From contig CM060733.1 in assembly GCA_030704615.1 (NCBI GenBank), positions 26,164,001 to 26,228,000 on the forward strand: a DNA stretch of 64,000 nucleotides, read 5' to 3'. Below the pieces are notes generated by a model that was not told the origin of the DNA, made no database searches, and was given only the letters and a program-made list of their open reading frames with translations. This DNA comes from Takakia lepidozioides. Its lineage: Eukaryota; Streptophyta; Takakiopsida; Takakiales; Takakiaceae. Made by a program: the position numbers and the translations under genes. Below are positions 58,344 to 64,000 of this stretch, piece after piece; positions within the stretch are counted from its first letter, which is position 1, and every line of letters starts with the position of its first letter.

Positions 58344-58814
58344 ATTATTAACTTGGCTATGGCTGAGCAACGTAGAGTGCGGAGTGCACTTCCCTTGACG
58401 GTCTCTCTGCCTACCGAGACGGTACAGGCAGCGAGTGGGGGCGAGCTGGTGAGGACCACGGGGTGTAGACATCCATGGCACACGTGGGAGGTGCTCGAGG
58501 TTCAGAGGGAGTTGGCAGCCAAGGTAGCTATGATGGATGAGGTTGGGGATTCTTCTCGGGTTGATGAGGTCCTCAAGGATGAGATGATGGGGCAGGATGA
58601 GGCCTTGTCATTGACTGAGCAAGCAGGGAGTACTGCTCAAGAGGTTGCGGCATAGCAACCACGGGACGCGTCCTCTACCTCTAAGCCCACTGGACTTAAG
58701 GTTGCAGTTACGGAGGACAATTGGGAGCCTGACATTGGACCCATTGTCACCGGAGGAGAGAGACAACGTATACGGTGGTTCCTGAGGGCTTACAGGAATT
58801 GCTTTGCCTTCAGT
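58344..58814 (+). pseudogene. Linker between methyltransferase and RT
   Basis: Continues the pol frame after TAG at 58341 and past TAG at 58653. It is Glu-, Val- and Ala-rich (VGDSSRVDEVLKDEMM) and ends GGERQRIRWFLRAYRNCFAFSLKDLG, a stretch usual just before gypsy RT. Confidence 0.7.
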
Positions 58815-59760
58815 TTGAAGGACTTAGGAGCACTGAAGGGTCAAGAGATTCGCATTGAATTGGCTACTGACACGCCAATCTTTCGGAGACCCTATAGATA
58901 CAGTGACATGGAGAGGTCCTTGATTCAGATGAGAACTCAGGACCTTTGGGAGGCTGGTTTGGTGGAGCTATCTGGGGGAGAGTATGCTTCAGCCATAGTG
59001 ATGCCAGCCAAGAAGGATGTCTATGGCAATTGGACGGAGAGACGTATGTGCGGTGATTACCGGCCTGTAAATCGTCAGACCAAGTCCGATAGGTATGCCA
59101 TGCCGACACCAGAGGAGATCTTTGATGCCATTGGGCATGCCAAGGTCTTTAGCACGTTGGATTTACGATCCGGATATCACCAGTTGCCGATCAAGGAGGC
59201 GGATAAGCAAAAGACGGCATTCTGGGGGATCAATGAGCACGGGAAGGATTGTCTATACCAGTGGCGGTTCTACCATTTGGGCTTAAGAACGCTCCGGCAT
59301 AATTTCAGAGAGTCATGGACATGATTCTAGCAGGGGTGGAGTTTGCTCGGTGCTACATAGATGACATCATCATTTTTAGTGCTACGGTGGAAGAGCATGA
59401 GAGACACCTTCAGGGGGTTTTGAGCGTTTGAGGGCGCACGGATTGAAGTACATCCGGGAAAGTGCAAGTTTTTCCACAACCAGATGAGTATCTGGGTCAC
59501 ATGATATATCCTGGAGGATTGGGGTACAGCAGACTAAGGTAGAGTCCATTGCACAGGTTCCACGCCCCACGGATGTGAGCCGAGTTTGAGCTTTCATGGG
59601 GTTAGCAAACTATTATAGACGGTTTGTTAAGGGATTTAGTGCCATTGCAAAGGCTCTAACCAAGCTGACCAAGGTGGACCAGGAGTGGCAGTGGGAAGAT
59701 GAGCAAGAACAAGCTTTTCAAGAGCTCAAGGTGAGGTTGACCTCGGCGCCCATCTTGTGA
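58815..59760 (+). pseudogene. Reverse transcriptase domain
   Basis: RT copies element RNA to DNA. The frame 58815-59280 includes RRPYRYSDMERSLIQ, YASAIVMPAKKDVYGNWTERRMCGDYRPVN and KVFSTLDLRSGYHQLPIKEAD (motif A Asp). A single-base frameshift near 59280 is followed by NAPA-FQRVMD and RCYIDDIIIFSATVEEHERHL (59349-59410), which carries the catalytic YIDD. Downstream are FMGLANYYRRFVKGFS and the tether. Extra breaks are a TAA in NAPA-F, a TGA near 59588 (DVSRV then AFMG) and a frame change near 59425. Confidence 0.85.
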
Positions 59761-59799
59761 CGACCTATCAGGGGGCGTCCTTTTCAGCTGCATACAGAT

Positions 59800-60695
59800 T
59801 GGAGCATGTTGGGGATTGGAGCATGTTGGGGCTTGGAGCGGTGCTCACATAGGTGGATGATGAGGGAAAAGAGTTCGTAGTGGCTTATGCTAGCCGCTCG
59901 AACAACGTTGCAGAGTCTAAGTATAGCTCATATGAGGGAGAATGCTTAGCTGCAGTGTGGGCCGTGGCACACTTCAGGTGCTATCTATATGGCAATCTTT
60001 TCACCCTTGTCACGGATCACCAACCACTCAAGTGGTTGATGGAGTCAGACAAGCTTACGGGGAAGCTTGCACGGTGGGCACTCATCCTTCAAGAGTATGA
60101 CTTTCAGGTGGTGCATCGACCGGGTTTGGTCAATCGCAATGCAGATGGGTTGAGTTGCAATCCATGCACGAGCCAACAGGATGACACTGGAGCTCGGTGG
60201 CATGGTGAGACGGACGAGGAGATGGTGCCTGGATGGCATGCATCTGCATTTCTGTGCATCTTGGCAGCGGAAGGCCAGGTTGGACCTCCAACAGGGATGA
60301 TTGTAGATCAAGTGTCTGAGGACCCTGAGGCCAGTAATGAGCAAGGTGGCGCCAAAGATATACATGAGGATTCAGTTGTGTTGGACTACCTCCGCACTGG
60401 AGACACTGCAGCCACTGTGACTGCCAAGGAGAGGGATCGGATCCTACAACGAGCCAAGAGGTTCAAGTGGGAGGGGACACACCTGCTCCGAGTGTGGGAG
60501 GATGGTCGAGTAAGGATTGTGCCTCACCCAACACAGCGGGCACGGTTAGTGCGGCATGCCCATGAGGAGTTGGGGCATTTTGGGGTGCGACGCACTCATA
60601 GTCTACTGCAGGGGCAGTATTGGTGGCGTGGTATGCACACAGAGGTGCAACAATTTGTGGCTAGGTGCATGGTGATGGAGAATCTCCACAGGTGA
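59800..60695 (+). pseudogene. RNase H and integrase zinc-binding region
   Basis: After TGA (59758) and TAG (59850), the long frame reads DDEGKEFVVAYASRSNNVAESKYSSYEGECLAAVWA, then LVTDHQPLKWLM and VVHRPGLVNRNADGLS, typical of gypsy RNase H (Glu and Asp positions retained). A basic linker leads to LVRHAHEELGHFGVRRTHSLLQGQYWWRGM, the integrase HHCC zinc-binding domain, in which the second Cys pair reads ARCMVM rather than C-X2-C. The frame ends at TGA 60693. The integrase DDE catalytic core is not found downstream. Confidence 0.85.
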
Positions 60696-61503
60696 CGACA
60701 AATGCGCAAGAGCAGCTTGACACCCAAGCACATCAGTTCAAGCTGGAGAATTCTGGAGAAGCAGAGAGCCTACGCGACTTTGTGGCGAGGTACTTTCTGC
60801 TCTACAAAAATGACCTGTTCTTTCGAGAGATACCGCATGCCCGCCGGAGCCACGAGTTCACCGACCAGCCGAACGCGGACAAAGCGGCAATGCGCCTTCT
60901 GTATAGGTAAATATGTGGTGCTCCTCTTTGATCTGTGGCCATTGTAGTCCCTGGAGTTCCTGGATGTAAAACGGCTTGTGTGGGGCATGACAACTGGTTG
61001 TGAAGAAATGGCTAAGTCCCTGGAAAAATGGCGCCGAATTTCCAGATTCGGGCTAGTATTGATATTCTTGAAGTGGATTTGTTCTAACTGTAGGATGCCA
61101 AGTACTGCAGGAGGGACGTCTACACCGCAGTTCATGGGCAGGAGGAACGTGCCTTATTTTGCCAGGGGGGATTTCATGCCGAGTCCAGAAAGGGACTACA
61201 TCCTTCCTACTTATGCTGCCCAGCTTGCTTCGGTGTCCATTAAGAGGTCTTCTGAACCTAGTCGTGTACAGCAGATTTTAGATGAGGCAAGCCTCAAGAA
61301 AATGAAGATGAGGGAGGAGGCAGCTCATTGCGATGCCCCAGGCGTCGCAAGTGGGGATTTTCAGGGGGGTTGGATCTACGACCCCCCTGACGTTGCCTTA
61401 AGTCCAAAATCTGCGACGCCCCCATAACGACGCGAGAGACGTTGCAGATTTGTGATTTTCACCATTCTGGAAATCCGCGATTGACGTCGCTGGGGCGTCG
61501 TTA

Positions 61504-61542
<39 letters not shown>

Positions 61543-61577
61543 CAAACGGTGTAATGCATAAAAAGCAGCATTGACAA
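60696..61577. other. Region replacing the integrase core; poly-C tract
   Basis: No integrase catalytic motifs found. An ORF (60978-61427) has no recognised domain. 61300-61540 is rich in GGCGTCG/CGACGCC words and GGGGGG/CCCCCC runs in both orientations, ending in 36 consecutive C (61506-61541). This may be an inserted short element or a recombination-damaged segment. Confidence 0.4.
61506..61541 (+). repeat. Poly-C tract, 36 bases
   Basis: An uninterrupted C run as printed. Such tracts form unusual structures and are error-prone in sequencing, so the length may not be exact. Confidence 0.9.
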
Positions 61578-61766
61578 GTGGCATTTTGGGCACTGGATGC
61601 AGTGGTATCTGCAAGTTTGAGGTGCATGTTGTGTGGGTCTGCTAAAGGGGCAGCCACCATGTTGGTGTGTGATCGATGCTCTAGAGGTTGGCATATGGGA
61701 TGCTTGACTCCACCTCTTGAGATGGTTCCGGATGGGGATTGGTTATGTCCACAATGCATTGGATAG
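61578..61766 (+). CDS. PHD zinc finger near the 3' end of the retrotransposon
   Basis: A 62-codon frame with LRCMLCG … MLVCDRCSRGWHMGCLTPPLEMVPDGDWLCPQC, the C4HC3 pattern of a PHD finger that reads histone H3 tails. The frame runs to TAG at 61764; the sequence after it (WEWIQPWETNKK) stays open to the LTR region, so the stop may again be a mutated CAG. Its place, after integrase and just before the right LTR, is where chromodomains sit in other gypsy elements. It could target integration to chromatin marks. Its start and connection to pol are uncertain because the integrase core is missing here. Confidence 0.8.
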   Translation: MAFWALDAVVSASLRCMLCGSAKGAATMLVCDRCSRGWHMGCLTPPLEMVPDGDWLCPQCIG

Positions 61767-62024
61767 TGGGAGTGGATACAACCATGGGAGACTAACAAGA
61801 AATGCAAGGCCAAACTACTAGGAGACCTTGAACACACGAGATCCTGGCTCAAGTTCACAGATTGCAAGACGACGACTAACGATGGGGCTACTCTTGTACC
61901 CGGCCTCTTGGTCTACAGAGTTTGAGTACAACAGGGCCAGTGATAGAGGACTTAGTACGGCTGTGGCTATTACATCTTGTAGCTATCTAGAGTTAGAGGG
62001 ACCTATCCACCAGCTAGGGGGGCG

Positions 62025-62111
62025 ATTGTGGCAGACTACTTTATTGTGCATCTATGTGTGGTGTGGTTTGGACAGCGATGTAGTTGTATAGCGATATGTA
62101 TGCGTACGACA
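62025..62111 (+). repeat. 87-bp repeat A, left copy
   Basis: ATTGTGGCAGACTACTTTAT … GACA; near-identical to 62469-62555 (about two differences). It immediately precedes the right LTR. The right copy forms the last 87 bp of that LTR, so this looks like the 3' end of another LTR. Confidence 0.85.
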
Positions 62112-62113
62112 GC

Positions 62114-62555
62114 TGTCAAGTTAAATAAACACAGTGTGAAACTAACTAGAATAAAACTAGTTATTTATATTTAACACTTGGATTTAGTTCAAGTGTTAAG
62201 TCAGGTGTCAAGTTTGAGCTTGACACCTGAACCATCTTATCTTCACGAGAGCGTCAGTCGCGCAGCTCATCTCTCTCGAGTTGAGCCTGCGCGACCGAGC
62301 TCCTTCATGCTTTAGAATCTGAGTGTGCTTATGTATGGGTATAGGTTGTTGTGGGGTGGAGTCCCCATAGCTTGGGGTGCCCCTGGCTCGACTATTATCT
62401 TAAAGAGTGATAGAGATGGATTTCATGTTTCTTGTGTTAAGAGTGTGTGTCCTTTAGCTTTCGTATCAATTGTGGCAGACTACTTTATTGTGCATCTATG
62501 TGTGGTGTGGTTTGGACAGCGATGTAGTTGTGTAGCGATATGTATGCGCACGACA
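62114..62555 (+). repeat. Right LTR, 442 bp
   Basis: Starts TGTC and ends GACA (4-bp inverted ends, TG…CA). The first 355 bp match the left LTR; the last 87 bp match repeat A at 62025. The same four hairpins are at 62144-62295 (the 12-bp one at 62201-62230). It is followed by TATT. Confidence 0.85.
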
Positions 62556-63331
62556 TATTTGATATGATATTTAGATATGATGGATTATGACAATTACTGG
62601 TTGTGGATATATGTATTTTTTGGTTTCATTTTTGGTTGTTTTTGTATTGTGACATATGTCTGAAAATATATTTTCTCATTTATATACAAAATTATTCATT
62701 AAATGTGAATGATGATTTAACTTCATTTTCAATTGGGCATATCGCAGTTACAATATATCATGTGAGTCACACATGATGCTAAAAGTTATACTTTTGTTTC
62801 ATTTGATTTAATAATGAATAATAGGCCAACATTATCACCAGTGAATTTTATTTACCTTTATATTTTCTATCGTGTCATAGCTACCGCCTTTTATTTGGAA
62901 AGTAAACATTTTTTAACGGCTGTAACCAGGACAACGAGGAAGGGTTAAGTTACCGGTTGTTCCATTAGCCCTTTTTCTCAACAAAGCTTAAGGAGCCAAC
63001 GCTACCTGAATCCGGCGAAAGTACGTCAAATTGCACGTGTGCATTAGGTAATTACATTGTTTCTATTGTTTTTCGCACAAAATATATTTCCAATCAAAAT
63101 GACCATCGGTTCTCAGAAGTCGTCACTAGCAATGCGAAGCAACGCGTAGCCCTAGTAAACAATAACACTAACTGTCTCAATTGTGCACAATAAGGCTATG
63201 GCTAAGAGGTAAGACATCATGTGCATTCACCTATGGATCTTGGGTCAAAATCCTTGTGAGTTGTTTGTCTCTATCTGCAGGCTGGGACTCTGCCCCTGTT
63301 TGCTTTCATGTCCCTCAAAGGGGGTTTATAC
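62556..63331. other. AT-rich flank
   Basis: Nothing recognised apart from the 36-bp motif at 63122-63157 that is shared with 20581-20616. Confidence 0.4.
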
Positions 63332-63917
63332 CACTGTTGGGCGGTTATCTAAAAAAATTGATAACCTACAGTTCTGGTTATATAGTTAATTTTTTTTTAA
63401 TAACCTGCTGTTCCTGTTATTTGAAATTTTATAAATTCTAATAACCTGCCGGTTATCAATAGATCCGGTTATCTCTTGGATGATAACTGGCGGTTATATA
63501 TACCGGTTTTCAATTGCTGATAACTAGGATAAAAACCATCGATCGCATTTAATTGAATAAATATTATATATAAGGTGATAATTATTTTAAAAGGGCAGGG
63601 CGCGTGTGGGTCTGCTGTGGGCTCACGCCCTACATGGCCCTGTACCCCCTCCTCGCTTGATACCCCACACCCTAAAATAAATGTAAATAATATATGTATA
63701 CACACATAACCCACATTTTTATTTCCCTTGTCCGCTTCTCTATCAGGTTATTTTATTATCTTATAACGTGCAGTTATCAATGTAGCCCTGTTATCAAAAA
63801 CCACATAACCACATGTTATCAATATCATTTTTTTTTGAGAATTTTCCGGACATTGATAATTGGGTTGATAACCTGGTTTTCATGTAATCCTGAATACCTA
63901 ATAACCGCCCAACACTG
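63332..63917. mobile_element. hAT MITE, 586 bp
   Basis: Ends CACTGTTGGGCGGTTAT (63332) and its complement ATAACCGCCCAACACTG-type (ending 63917), with one mismatch between the terminal repeats. The flanks GTTTATAC (63324-63331) and GTTTATAA (63918-63925) are an 8-bp duplication with one mismatch. The TIRs match the 7.5-kb hAT, but the subterminal word is GGTTAT/ATAACC instead of GGTTCC. No transposase; probably mobilised by a relative. Confidence 0.88.
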
Positions 63918-64000
63918 GTTTATAATAATCCCCCTCAAGGCCAAGTTGCTTGGCCTGCTGTTGTTTCCTTGGAAACAAAACAAAACAATTTTTTTTTTTT

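Larger units (their letters stand above)
50208..62555 (+). mobile_element. Ty3/gypsy-type LTR retrotransposon with DNA methyltransferase and PHD finger
   Basis: Bounded by LTRs that start TGTC (50208 and 62114). The right one ends GACA at 62555. Flanking TATT (50204-50207 and 62556-62559) fits a 4-bp target duplication. Order on the plus strand: left LTR, ribosomal P2 fragment, extra ORF, gag with two zinc knuckles, protease, C5 cytosine DNA methyltransferase, RT, RNase H, integrase zinc-binding region, PHD finger, right LTR. The domain order PR-RT-RH-IN is that of Ty3/gypsy. The integrase catalytic core appears to be replaced by other sequence. Stops and frameshifts break this copy. LTR-encoded DNMTs have been reported in charophyte and dinoflagellate retrotransposons. 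Confidence 0.9.

Noticed and set aside
53189-61766. Alternative genetic code with TAG read as Gln
   Set aside because: TAG, TGA and TAA stops all occur in decayed frames, frameshifts are also present, and the intact MPC1 uses a normal stop (TAA) with no internal TAG. C-to-T decay explains it more simply.
62325-62567. 80-codon ORF near the right LTR (and its twin at 50440)
   Set aside because: Both lie inside the LTRs and exist because the LTRs are duplicates; no protein features.

Overview
This is a gene-poor, repeat-dense nuclear window from a green-lineage eukaryote. Every recognisable protein-coding gene has GT-AG introns, there are no operons or ribosome binding sites, and the host genes seen (mitochondrial pyruvate carrier MPC1, replicative helicase MCM3, ribosomal P2, PPR fragments) are of plant type. 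The nested transposon load, together with a Ty3/gypsy element carrying a cytosine DNA methyltransferase, points to a streptophyte alga. A large-genome charophyte such as Chara is my best inference, not a demonstrated identity.

Layout. 1-3140: a degraded or unidentified gene edge. 3143-3300: a hAT terminus. 3320-7120: an L1-like LINE (zinc-knuckle ORF1, APE endonuclease, start of RT). 7718-17262: a MULE-type transposase pseudogene split near its C-terminus by a 7.5-kb hAT element (7757-15222; TIRs and an 8-bp target duplication visible), which itself contains a LINE fragment (12813-14177). 18099-19000: telomere-like repeats. 20160-20372: a tRNA-derived SINE. 21050-22400: an antisense LINE ORF1. 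23404-27935: a CACTA element (TIRs, AAC duplication) inserted in a third LINE (resuming at 27939) and carrying PPR fragments, duplications and a SINE. 31984-34590: an antisense fourth LINE. 34827-37974: a DUF7869-type gene with five in-frame stops. 39010-44160: SPSPTK repeats and three FCP1/NLI-type (HAD) phosphatase-like segments, with recurring 24-bp palindromes. 44790-45809: an MCM3 pseudogene. 47853-49021: the one intact host gene, five-exon MPC1. 50208-62555: a 12.3-kb LTR retrotransposon with order LTR, captured ribosomal P2 fragment, extra ORF, gag, protease, DNA methyltransferase, RT, RNase H, integrase zinc-binding region, PHD finger, LTR. 63332-63917: a hAT MITE.

The most interesting system is the retrotransposon that couples gag-pol to a DNMT3/DRM-like methyltransferase and a PHD chromatin-reader module. 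The most unexplained signal is the family of 24-bp palindromes, many about 1.0-1.15 kb apart, between 36.7 and 44.5 kb. Element reading frames are mostly broken by stops consistent with C-to-T change at CG and CHG sites, as expected for methylated plant-type repeats.
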